From Candidatus Flavonifractor merdavium (GTDB taxonomy: Bacteria > Bacillota > Clostridia > Oscillospirales > Oscillospiraceae): a stretch of DNA of 42,592 bases. Under the pieces are notes generated by a model. That model had not been told where the DNA came from and ran no database searches. It saw only the letters and a program-made list of their open reading frames with translations. The stretch lies in NCBI GenBank assembly GCA_019119335.1, contig DWXF01000002.1:1-42592 (forward strand). Reading direction: 5' to 3'. Made by a program: the position numbers and the translations under genes. Position 1 is the stretch's first letter; each line of letters starts with the position of its first letter. This document shows, piece after piece, positions 32,694-41,582 of this stretch.

Positions 32694-32723
32694 AGTATAC
32701 CACACTCCGCCCCGCTGTTCCAG
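32694..32723 (-). promoter_or_regulatory. Promoter of the nudix-walRK-yycHI operon
   Basis: On the minus strand TGGTATACT, an extended -10 (TATACT at 32694-32699), with CTGGAA (32718-32723) 18 bases upstream as a weak -35. Confidence 0.55.
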
Positions 32724-32780
32724 TCTCACCTTTTCCAATCCCTCCAAGGATTACAGCTATCCCTGTCCCCTGCCATCGGA

Positions 32781-32786
32781 TATAAT
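32781..32786 (+). promoter_or_regulatory. -10 box of the MecA-like gene
   Basis: A perfect TATAAT stands 28 bases before the start. The -35 at 17 bases distance (TATCCC, 32758-32763) is poor, which suggests an activated or alternative promoter. Confidence 0.45.
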
Positions 32787-32813
32787 GAGACCACCACCCA
32801 AAGGAGGAACACT

Positions 32814-33308
32814 ATGACCATCCAATCCATCGGCAGCGCCAGCGTGGCGCTCTACATCACGCCAGCGGACCTGAAGGAGCACGGCCTCACCCCGGCGGAG
32901 CTCACCCTGGAACGGGCTCTGGAGCTGACCCGGGACGCCTTCCGGGAGGCGGGCATCGACCTGGAGGGCTCCATTGAGATCGAGGCCTATCCGGAGAGCT
33001 GCGGCGTGCTGGTCTTTGCCCATGTACATCGGCCGGAGCGGGTATGGTTTTCCTTCGCCAGTCTGGAGGACCTGGTTGCCGCCGCCCGGAGCCTGCCCAG
33101 CCCCAGCCCGAAAGCCGCCCTGCTGTGGTGGGAGGGACGCTGGTGGCTCTCCCTGCCGGGAGAGGAGCGGGGGACCGCGGCCCGGATGTCGGAGTTCGGC
33201 CGCTGGGAGGCCGACCGCCCCCATCTGGACGCCTGCCTGGCCGAGCACGGCCGGGCGGTGCTGGAGCGGGACGCCCTGGCGGGGATTCTGGCCTATTTTC
33301 CCGCCTGA
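32814..33308 (+). CDS. MecA-like adaptor protein, short form
   Basis: A 164-residue protein that follows the MecA pattern: an N-terminal substrate-binding-like part (IQSIGSASVALYITPADLKEHGLTPAELTLERALELTRDAFREAG), a middle strand block (GVLVFAHV) and a C-terminal part with FSFASLEDLVAAARSL and ALLWWEGRWWLSL, as in the ClpC-binding domain of MecA. MecA brings proteins to the ClpCP protease in Bacillus (competence, sporulation control). At 164 residues it is shorter than the usual 210-240, mainly lacking the acidic linker. The ATG follows AAAGGAGGAA. Identification rests on pattern similarity, so the function is likely but not sure. Confidence 0.65.
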   Translation: MTIQSIGSASVALYITPADLKEHGLTPAELTLERALELTRDAFREAGIDLEGSIEIEAYPESCGVLVFAHVHRPERVWFSFASLEDLVAAARSLPSPSPKAALLWWEGRWWLSLPGEERGTAARMSEFGRWEADRPHLDACLAEHGRAVLERDALAGILAYFPA

Positions 33309-33313
33309 CCGGA

Positions 33314-33356
33314 TAAAAAGCGCCGTCCCGCCGGTTTTGGCGGGACGGCGCTTTTA
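33314..33356 (+). terminator. Terminator after the MecA-like gene
   Basis: AAAAGCGCCGTCCCGCC/GGCGGGACGGCGCTTTT, a 17-bp stem with loop GGTTTT. Confidence 0.93.
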
Positions 33357-33560
33357 TTGAAAGGGAACGGCTGGAGCCGGTCCCGTTGCACGGAGCAGGC
33401 CGTTTTGCGAACCGGCTCCCTCTCCTTTCGCCTTTCGCCAGAGGGTGAGCTCACCCGGCACCGGCTTAAAAGGAGATGCGGACGGCGGATCGCTTGCCTG
33501 TCCGAGCTCTAGTATGTGCCGCTTTGCCCCATATATGCAGGAAAAAAACGGAATAAGGCC
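33357..33560. other. Structured intergenic stretch without a gene
   Basis: It contains a 9-bp stem GGAGCCGGT/ACCGGCTCC (33373-33381 with 33411-33419) and a perfect 14-bp palindrome GGGTGAGCTCACCC (33443-33456). A small RNA or an operator is possible. No coding frame with a ribosome-binding site was seen. Confidence 0.4.
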
Positions 33561-33561
33561 C

Positions 33562-33590
33562 GTCATATTTGTCCAGACTAGACATATGCT
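33562..33590 (+). promoter_or_regulatory. Sigma-E-like sporulation promoter before yaaL-bofA
   Basis: GTCATATT (33562-33569), a 13-base spacer and CATATGCT (33583-33590) resemble the sigma-E type boxes of Bacillus (ATATT in the -35, CATAnnnT in the -10). It lies 37 bases before the first gene. No good sigma-A promoter was found at this place. Confidence 0.55.
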
Positions 33591-33627
33591 GAAAGTACAA
33601 CGGGGCTGCCCGGAGGGAGGAAACGTC

Positions 33628-33864
33628 ATGACGGAGACAGCACGGCCCTTTGCCCGGCGCAGGCGGCGGGAGAGCCAGCAGGAGGAGGCCAGGCGCACCC
33701 TGGCGGAGTGTCTGACCCAGACCCGGGCCCTGATCGCCCAGGCCTATCAGGGCTTCAACGCCGTCCGGGACCCGGACCTCATCGAGTCCTATGTCTATGA
33801 GATCAACGCCCTGCAATCCCGCTATTCCTATCTGCTGCGCCGGCTGAAGGAGCTGGAGGAATAG
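33628..33864 (+). CDS. YaaL/DUF2508 family protein
   Basis: A 78-residue protein: a basic start (ARRRRRESQQEEARR), then two helices ending QSRYSYLLRRLKELEE. DUF2508 (YaaL of Bacillus) has the same size, and the conserved YEINALQxRYxYL pattern is present. Its function is unknown, but it is regularly found next to bofA. The ATG at 33628 follows GGAGGGAGG; a longer in-frame reading crosses the sporulation-type promoter. bofA follows after 57 bases. Confidence 0.85.
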   Translation: MTETARPFARRRRRESQQEEARRTLAECLTQTRALIAQAYQGFNAVRDPDLIESYVYEINALQSRYSYLLRRLKELEE

Positions 33865-33921
33865 GGAAAACCGAGGATAATCCGCTGCCAAGGGACTGGC
33901 ACAGCCGGAGGAGGTGGCGGA

Positions 33922-34191
33922 ATGGAATGGCTGCTCAACGCCCTGCCCTGGATCGTGGGCGGACTGATTTTGGCTTTGGCCCTGGCGGCGCTGCGGCGTC
34001 CCCTGCGCACCCTGCTGCGCCTTGGCCTGCGCACGGGGGCGGGACTGGGGGTGCTGTGGCTGCTCCACCCGCTGGGGAGCTATGTGGGGCTGCAGCTGGG
34101 GGTTAATCTGCTCAACGCCCTGGTGCTGGGGGTGCTGGGCGTGCCGGGGCTGGGCCTGCTGCTGCTGGTCAACTGGGCGCTGGCCGTATAG
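33922..34191 (+). CDS. bofA: BofA-like pro-sigma-K processing inhibitor
   Basis: An 89-residue membrane protein with three hydrophobic segments (about 8-24, 36-52 and 60-88). The end LGVNLLNALVLGVLGVPGLGLLLLV is the family signature: the Asn-rich NxxNxLxxGxLGxPG motif of BofA. In Bacillus it holds the SpoIVFB protease inactive in the mother cell until the forespore signals. Its presence is a hint that the host can form spores, although bofA-like genes also stay in some non-sporulators. The GGAGGAGGTGG site precedes the ATG. Confidence 0.88.
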   Translation: MEWLLNALPWIVGGLILALALAALRRPLRTLLRLGLRTGAGLGVLWLLHPLGSYVGLQLGVNLLNALVLGVLGVPGLGLLLLVNWALAV

Positions 34192-34192
34192 A

Positions 34193-34233
34193 AAAGCTGG
34201 AGGGTGAGCTCTGTCTGCTCGCCCTCCATTTCC
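34193..34233 (+). terminator. Terminator after bofA
   Basis: TGGAGGGTGAGC/GCTCGCCCTCCA (one G-U) with loop TCTGTCT, followed by TTTCCTT. Confidence 0.8.
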
Positions 34234-34306
34234 TTAATTTCCGAAATGTTCATAAAATTTTAAAATCCATGTCGTAAAATAAAAGCATTCTATAAAAGGA
34301 TGGGAA

Positions 34307-34936
34307 GTGGATCTATTGAAGAGACGATGGACCGCCCTGGTCTGCGCCGCCGGCCTGTGCGCCGGCTTGACGCTGCCGGCCGCGGCGGCTGGAACATATG
34401 TGGACGTGCCCGGCGGGGCCTGGTATGCGGATGAGGTCAGCCAGGTTACCGAAAAGGGATACATGACCGGCGTGGATCCCACCCATTTTGTGCCTCTGGC
34501 CAATGTGACCCGGGCCACAGTGGTGACCGTGCTGTGGCGGATGGCGGGCAGCCCCGCCCTTACTGCCTCCTCCGGCTTTTCCGACGTGGCTGACGGCATG
34601 TGGTACAGCCAGGCCGTTGACTGGGCCAAGGAGAAGAAGATCGCCGGCGGAGACGGGAAGGGCGCGTTCCACCCGGACCAGCAGATCACCCGGGAGGAAA
34701 TGGCGGTGCTTCTGGCCCGGTATGACGCCTATCAGGGCGTGGACATGGCGGAAGGAGCCCTGAATCTGTTCAGCGACGCCAATCAGATCAGCAGCTGGGC
34801 CAAGGAAGGCGTGCAGCACGCGGTGGGTATGGGCTGGCTGGAGGGGACCGATGGAAAGCTGAATCCTGACGGTCTGGCCTCCCGTGCCCAGCTGGCCGCG
34901 ATTCTGGTGCGGATGGATACGCCAGCCATGGGGTGA
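34307..34936 (+). CDS. Secreted protein made of three SLH repeats
   Basis: A 209-residue protein: signal peptide (about 1-28, ends PAAAA) and then only SLH repeats: TYVDVPGGAWYADEVSQVTEKGYMTG (30-), GFSDVADGMWYSQAVDWAKEKKIAGG (90-) and LFSDANQISSWAKEGVQHAVGMGWLEG (about 152-). With no other domain it may act as a bare wall-binding protein, a scaffold or a stabiliser. GTG 34307 is the proposed start; TTG 34316 is an alternative (AAAAGGATGGGAAG lies upstream of both). The upstream AT-rich stretch (34234-34300) has no certain promoter. It may share a transcript with the MarR gene behind it. Confidence 0.85.
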   Translation: MDLLKRRWTALVCAAGLCAGLTLPAAAAGTYVDVPGGAWYADEVSQVTEKGYMTGVDPTHFVPLANVTRATVVTVLWRMAGSPALTASSGFSDVADGMWYSQAVDWAKEKKIAGGDGKGAFHPDQQITREEMAVLLARYDAYQGVDMAEGALNLFSDANQISSWAKEGVQHAVGMGWLEGTDGKLNPDGLASRAQLAAILVRMDTPAMG

Positions 34937-34978
34937 AGCCGCCGGACCGGGATACAGAAAGGAGTCCTAATAGTAATC

Positions 34979-35416
34979 ATGGAACAGCCCGATATCTTTA
35001 TGTCCTATCTGCGCCTGACGCAGCATATTTCACAGCAATTCCGCAGCCACTTCGGCCGCCTGAACCTGACCTTTCCCCAGGCGCTGGTACTTACCGTGCT
35101 GGGGGAGGAGGACCCGGTGCCCATCAGCACCCTGGCCGAGCGGACGGGGAGCGCCAACAGCACCGTGTCCGGCATCGTGGACCGGCTGGAGAAGCTGGGC
35201 CTGGCCAAGCGGCAGCGCAGCGAGCTGGACCGCCGCGTGATCTACGTGTGCGCCACGGAGAAGTACGCTGCCCTGCGGGAAAAGACCTCCACCGATGTCA
35301 GCGGGTATTTTGACTCCCTGCTGCGCACCATGCCGGAGGAGGACCGGAAGCTGATTGCCACCGCGCTGCAGAAGCTGGACGCGGCGCTGGCCCAGGCCGA
35401 CGAGGGTGCGCGCTGA
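34979..35416 (+). CDS. MarR-family transcriptional regulator
   Basis: A 145-residue winged-helix regulator: helix LTFPQALVLTVLGEE, recognition region ISTLAERTGSANSTVSGIVDRLEKLGLAKR and the wing SELDRRVIYVCAT with the conserved Asp-Arg. MarR proteins are dimers that release DNA on binding phenolic or other small ligands or on oxidation. The GGAG site is about 14 bases from the ATG, rather far, so expression may be low. Likely targets are the neighbouring SLH or putative glycoside hydrolase genes or itself; no clear palindromic operator was seen. Confidence 0.9.
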   Translation: MEQPDIFMSYLRLTQHISQQFRSHFGRLNLTFPQALVLTVLGEEDPVPISTLAERTGSANSTVSGIVDRLEKLGLAKRQRSELDRRVIYVCATEKYAALREKTSTDVSGYFDSLLRTMPEEDRKLIATALQKLDAALAQADEGAR

Positions 35417-35454
35417 GGGGCGCGGAGAGAGGAATTGGGAGAGGCGTGATGTAG

Positions 35455-36501
35455 GTGAGAGGAAACGCATACGACTCCTATCGTGGACGAAATCGCTTTG
35501 CCACATTTTTAAAGGTATTGATCGTTTTGCTGCTCCTGGTGCTGGCAGTGGGAGTGGCGGCGCTGTTTTTTCTGGAGCCCTATCTGGTCTATTCGGCTGA
35601 CGGCGTGCGCCTGGATCTGCCGCCCTTTTTCCAGGGACAGGAAGATGCGCCTGTCACCTCCACCCAGCCGCCGGTGGTGGTGAGCACCGTCCAGCCCACC
35701 GCCACGCCGGAGCGGCAGGAGGAATTCCGGGGGGTGATGCTGGAGCGGTCCGCCCTCTATGACGGTACCGCCCAGACCCAGGGCCAGCAGGCCGGGGCCA
35801 ATGCCATTATCTTTGACATGAAGGCGGACGACGGAACTCTGGCCTACATCTCCCAGCAGGAGATGGCCCAGACCGCCGGGGTGTCTGCCGAGGACCCGGC
35901 CATCAATGCCGCCATTCAGCTGGTCAACGGCGGAGAGCTGTACACCGTGGCCCGGGTATCCTGCTTCCGGGACAACACCGTTCCCCGCTGGAGCAACAGC
36001 TGGGCCGTCCGCAGCAGCTCGGGCAACTGGCGGGACGAGGGGAATTCCCGCTGGCTCAGCGTGGGCAACGCCGAGGCCCGGGCCTATGTGGTGGGTATCT
36101 GCCAGGAGCTGGCCGGGCTGGGCTTTGACGAGCTCCTGCTGGATAACTGCGGTTATCCCGTGCAGGGGCGGGTGGACCGGATCCGGTCGGGGGAGGACTA
36201 CGACTCGGAGGATCTGACCGGCCCGGTGGAGCAGTTCTTCCAGGAGCTGCAGGCCGCTCTGGCCGATTACCCGGAGGTAAAGCTGTCGGTGGTGACCACG
36301 CCTGAACTGCTGTCCGGCACGGGGGATACCAGCGGCCTGACCCTGACGCTGCTGGAGGAGTACGGCGTCCGGGTCCTGGCGGCGGCGGACGAGAGCGGGA
36401 CTCTGCCTGTCCCGGAAGGATGCTCTGTGGTGCCCGTTGTGGAGACCCCCGGCGGAGCGGAGGAGCAGTGGGCGGTACTGGCCGCTCCTATGGAATTTTA
36501 G
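35455..36501 (+). CDS. Membrane-anchored putative glycoside hydrolase (DUF4015)
   Basis: A 348-residue protein with GTG start 35455. A single membrane helix (about 19-41, LKVLIVLLLLVLAVGVAALFFL) anchors it, followed by a Pro/Thr-rich linker (VTSTQPPVVVSTVQPTATPE). The domain from about 92 follows the DUF4015 pattern: ANAIIFDMKADDGTLAYIS, ELYTVARVSCFRDN, NWRDEGNSRWLSVGNAEAR and GFDELLLDNCGYP. These are strands of a TIM barrel related to GH13-like hydrolases, with Asp residues in FDMKADDG and LLLDN as probable active-site positions. It would act outside the membrane. The substrate, perhaps a wall polymer, is unknown. Confidence 0.8.
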   Translation: MRGNAYDSYRGRNRFATFLKVLIVLLLLVLAVGVAALFFLEPYLVYSADGVRLDLPPFFQGQEDAPVTSTQPPVVVSTVQPTATPERQEEFRGVMLERSALYDGTAQTQGQQAGANAIIFDMKADDGTLAYISQQEMAQTAGVSAEDPAINAAIQLVNGGELYTVARVSCFRDNTVPRWSNSWAVRSSSGNWRDEGNSRWLSVGNAEARAYVVGICQELAGLGFDELLLDNCGYPVQGRVDRIRSGEDYDSEDLTGPVEQFFQELQAALADYPEVKLSVVTTPELLSGTGDTSGLTLTLLEEYGVRVLAAADESGTLPVPEGCSVVPVVETPGGAEEQWAVLAAPMEF

Positions 36502-36505
36502 ACTG

Positions 36506-36536
36506 AAACGCCCGTCCTTTGGGACGGGCGTTTTTT
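36506..36536 (+). terminator. Terminator after the DUF4015 gene
   Basis: AACGCCCGTCC/GGACGGGCGTT with a four-base loop, then TTTTTT. Confidence 0.93.
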
Positions 36537-36690
36537 GCGGAGATGGGTCGAAAAAATGTTTTTTAGGTATAAATAAATATTTTGTAATTAAAAAGCGGAA
36601 AATAGAAGCGTATGCTCAGGTAAACTTGCCTAAAAATAGAATTCATGGTCTAAAAGAGTTAGTCAAAAAACTAAACTCGCAATTTTAATC
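36537..36690. other. AT-rich region upstream of the V-ATPase operon
   Basis: Strongly AT-rich, with A-tracts such as AAAAAATG, AAAAAGCGG and CAAAAAAC. It contains no supported gene. It could serve as an UP-element or a binding region for nucleoid proteins in front of the promoter. Confidence 0.4.
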
Positions 36691-36719
36691 TTGAAATTGC
36701 AGCGCATTTGAAGTATGAT
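36691..36719 (+). promoter_or_regulatory. Promoter of the V-type ATPase operon with overlapping inverted repeats
   Basis: TTGAAA (36691-36696), a 17-base spacer and TATGAT (36714-36719). The -35 lies in an inverted repeat GCAATTT/AAATTGC (36679-36700); the -10 lies in a second one, ATGAT/ATCAT (36715-36730). Confidence 0.7.
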
Positions 36720-36779
36720 GCTCATATCATCGGGAGTTTATTCCAATGGGATAACCAGATGCAGAAAGGCGGTGAAAGC

Positions 36780-37093
36780 ATGTCTCTGGAAGCGATCAAG
36801 CAAGTGACGCAGGCGGAGCAGGCCAACCGGCAGCGCAAGGCGGAGGCTCAGGCGGAGGCCAAGCGTCTGGTGACCGAGGCCGAGCGGGCGGGCAAGGCCC
36901 ACTTGGCGGAGGCCCGCGCCCAGGCGGAGGCCCAGGCCCGGGGCTTTTTGCAGCAGGCGGAGGCCAAGGCGGCCGAGCACGCGGCGGAGGTGACGGCGCA
37001 GACCAAGCGGGCCTGTGACGACCTGCGGGCCAAGGCGGAGGGCCGCTTGGCGGATGCCGCTGAGAGCATCGTGAGAAGGGTAGTGAAGAGCTG

Positions 37094-37094
<1 letters not shown>
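36780..37094 (+). CDS. V-type ATPase peripheral stalk subunit (H/G type)
   Basis: A 104-residue protein that is almost one long Ala/Glu/Lys/Arg-rich helix (AEAQAEAKRLVTEAERAGKAHLAEARAQAEAQA), as in AhaH/NtpF. It pairs with subunit E to form the stator stalk that holds the catalytic head. The ATG at 36780 follows AAAGGCGG; an earlier in-frame ATG at 36708 lies within the promoter. First gene of the operon; its stop overlaps the next ATG (ATGA type). Confidence 0.88.
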
Positions 37095-39596
<2,502 letters not shown>

Positions 39597-39614
39597 GAAG
39601 CAGAAAGGCGTATT

Positions 39615-40202
39615 ATGGACGGAATTGAAAAAATCACCGGGCGCATCGCCGAGGATGCCGGGCGGGAGGTCGACGGCATCCTGACCGAGGCCCGCCGCCA
39701 GGCCGACGAGATTACCGCCCGGTATGAGGCCCAGGCCAAGCGGGAGAGCGAGGAGATCCTTTCCCGGGGCAGACGCAACGCCGAGGAGCGGGTGGAGCGG
39801 CTGGCCAGCGTGGCCCAGCTGGACGCCCGCAAGCTGGAGCTGGCCGCCAAGCAGGAGATGCTGGCGAAGGCCTACGACCTGGCTCTGGAGAAGCTGCTGC
39901 AGCTGCCTGAGAAGGAGTACGTAGCCCTGCTGGCCGACCTGGCGGTCAAGGCCTCCTCCACCAAGAAGGAGGCGGTGATCTTCTCCCAGAAGGACCGCAC
40001 CCGCTACGGCAAGGCGGTGGTCACCCAGGCCAATGAGAAGCTGGGGGACGGCCGGCTGACCCTGTCCGAGCAGACACGGCCCATCAAAGGGGGCCTCATT
40101 CTCAGCGACGGGGACGTGGAGGTCAACTGTACCTTTGAGACCCTGGTGCGCCTCCAGCGGGGCGAGATGGACCGGGAGGTCGCCAAGGTGCTCTTTGACT
40201 GA
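39615..40202 (+). CDS. ntpE: V-type ATPase subunit E (peripheral stalk)
   Basis: A 195-residue subunit: a long N-terminal helix (about 1-90, ITGRIAEDAGREVDGILTEARRQADEI) that twists around the G/H subunit, and a globular C-terminal domain (about 95-190) with GGLILSDGDVEVNCTFETLV, which is the family end block. The C-terminal part binds the head. AGAAAGGCG precedes the ATG. Gap of 18 bases after subunit K. Confidence 0.9.
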   Translation: MDGIEKITGRIAEDAGREVDGILTEARRQADEITARYEAQAKRESEEILSRGRRNAEERVERLASVAQLDARKLELAAKQEMLAKAYDLALEKLLQLPEKEYVALLADLAVKASSTKKEAVIFSQKDRTRYGKAVVTQANEKLGDGRLTLSEQTRPIKGGLILSDGDVEVNCTFETLVRLQRGEMDREVAKVLFD

Positions 40203-40232
40203 TGCGCTCCTTGCAAGTAAGGAGGCAATGGT

Positions 40233-41231
40233 TTGACTAAGATCAAAGACACGGATTATCTCACCATATCCGCCCGCATCCGGGCCATGGAGAACCGCCT
40301 GCTGACCCGGGAGCGGATGGAGCGGATGCTGGAGGCCCGTACCGACGAGGAGGCCGCCAAGGTCCTGGCCGAGTGCGGCTATGGGGAGCTGTCCGCCCTG
40401 ACCCACGGGGGGCTGGACGAGATGCTCTCCGCCGCCCGGGGCGCTCTGTATAAGGAGCTGAAGGGGGCGGTGCCTCATAAGGGGCTGGTAGAGGTATTCC
40501 AGATGAAATACGACTACCACAACGCCAAGACCCTCATCAAGGCGGCGGCGGTGGGCGCCGAGGCCGACCGGCTGCTGATGGAGGGGGGGCGCTGGACCGC
40601 CGCCCAGATCAAGGACGCCTTCCAGCGGGACAGCCTGCGGGACTTCACCGACCCCTTCCGGCAGGCGGTTACCCAGGCCCGGGAGCTGCTGAACGGCGGC
40701 GGGGATCCCCAGCTGGCAGACTTCGTGCTGGACCGGGCCTATTTTGAGGAAATGCGCGCCGCGGCCGAGGCCACCGGCAGCGTCTTCCTCCAGGGCTATG
40801 TCAGGCTGCTCATCGACGCTACCAACCTGCGCTCCGCCGTCCGGGCCGCCCGGATGGGCAAAGGAAGCGACTTCCTGAGCCAGGTGCTCCTGCCCGGCGG
40901 CAACGTGGAGGTACACACCCTGACCTCCGGTAAGGGGGCCGACCTGGCTACGGTGTTCCGGGCGGGCCCCCTCAGCGAGGCGGCCGCCGCCGGCGGGGCT
41001 CTCACCGCTCCCGGCAGCGGGGAGCTCACCGGCTTTGAGCGCATGTGCGACGACGCGGTGATGCACTACCTGGCCCAGGCCCGCCGGATCCCCTTCGGGG
41101 AGCAGGCGGTGATCGGCTACCTGTACGCCAGGGAGAGCGAGTTTACCGCCATCCGCACCATTCTGTCCGGCCGCATGGCGGGCCTGGACGCGGATACCAT
41201 CCGGGAAAGGCTGCGTGAAGCCTATGTCTAA
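40233..41231 (+). CDS. ntpC: V-type ATPase subunit C (rotor-shaft connector)
   Basis: A 332-residue, mostly helical protein; it starts at TTG 40233 behind TAAGGAGGCAA. Features of the C/d family: YLTISARIRAMENRLLTRERMERML near the start, LVEVFQMKYDYHNAKTLIKAAA in the centre, and GEQAVIGYLYARESEFTAIRTILSGRMAGL at the C-terminus. It is a funnel that joins the central shaft to the membrane ring. It ends with an eight-base overlap into subunit F. Confidence 0.92.
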   Translation: MTKIKDTDYLTISARIRAMENRLLTRERMERMLEARTDEEAAKVLAECGYGELSALTHGGLDEMLSAARGALYKELKGAVPHKGLVEVFQMKYDYHNAKTLIKAAAVGAEADRLLMEGGRWTAAQIKDAFQRDSLRDFTDPFRQAVTQARELLNGGGDPQLADFVLDRAYFEEMRAAAEATGSVFLQGYVRLLIDATNLRSAVRAARMGKGSDFLSQVLLPGGNVEVHTLTSGKGADLATVFRAGPLSEAAAAGGALTAPGSGELTGFERMCDDAVMHYLAQARRIPFGEQAVIGYLYARESEFTAIRTILSGRMAGLDADTIRERLREAYV

Positions 41232-41538
41232 TTATCGTATCGCGGTGCTGGGAGACAAGGACAGCGTTCTGGGCTTCAAGGCTCTGGGCCTGGACGTGTT
41301 TCCCGCCGAAAATGTGGAGGAGGCCAAGCGGACCCTCCACGAGCTGGCCAAGGAAAATTACGCGGTGATCTACCTCACCGAGCAGTATGCCGCCGGCATG
41401 GGGCCGGAGATCGCCCGGTACAAGGACGAACTGACTCCTGCCATCATCCTCATCCCCGGCAAGGACGGCTCTCTGGGCATCGGCATGGCCAACGTCAAGA
41501 GCGCCGTGGAGCGGGCCGTGGGCGCGGATATTCTGTAA
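41224..41538 (+). CDS. V-type ATPase subunit F (central shaft)
   Basis: A 104-residue Rossmann-like protein: YRIAVLGDKDSVLGFKALGLDVFP at the start, YAVIYLTEQYA in the centre and TPAIILIPGKDGSLGIGM at the end, all typical of subunit F (called NtpG in Enterococcus). It binds shaft subunit D and adjusts ATP hydrolysis. ATG 41224 is preferred over GTG 41215, as it gives the family-typical N-terminus directly before the first strand. Confidence 0.92.
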   Translation: MSNYRIAVLGDKDSVLGFKALGLDVFPAENVEEAKRTLHELAKENYAVIYLTEQYAAGMGPEIARYKDELTPAIILIPGKDGSLGIGMANVKSAVERAVGADIL

Positions 41539-41582
41539 GCGGAACCCTATCTGAAATTCAAACCTGAAAGAAGGTTGAAACA

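Noticed and set aside
33357..33480. SRP RNA (often near yaaL-bofA-recR)
   Set aside because: The conserved GGAA-tetraloop core and the asymmetric loop sequence of SRP RNA are missing; only simple stems are present.
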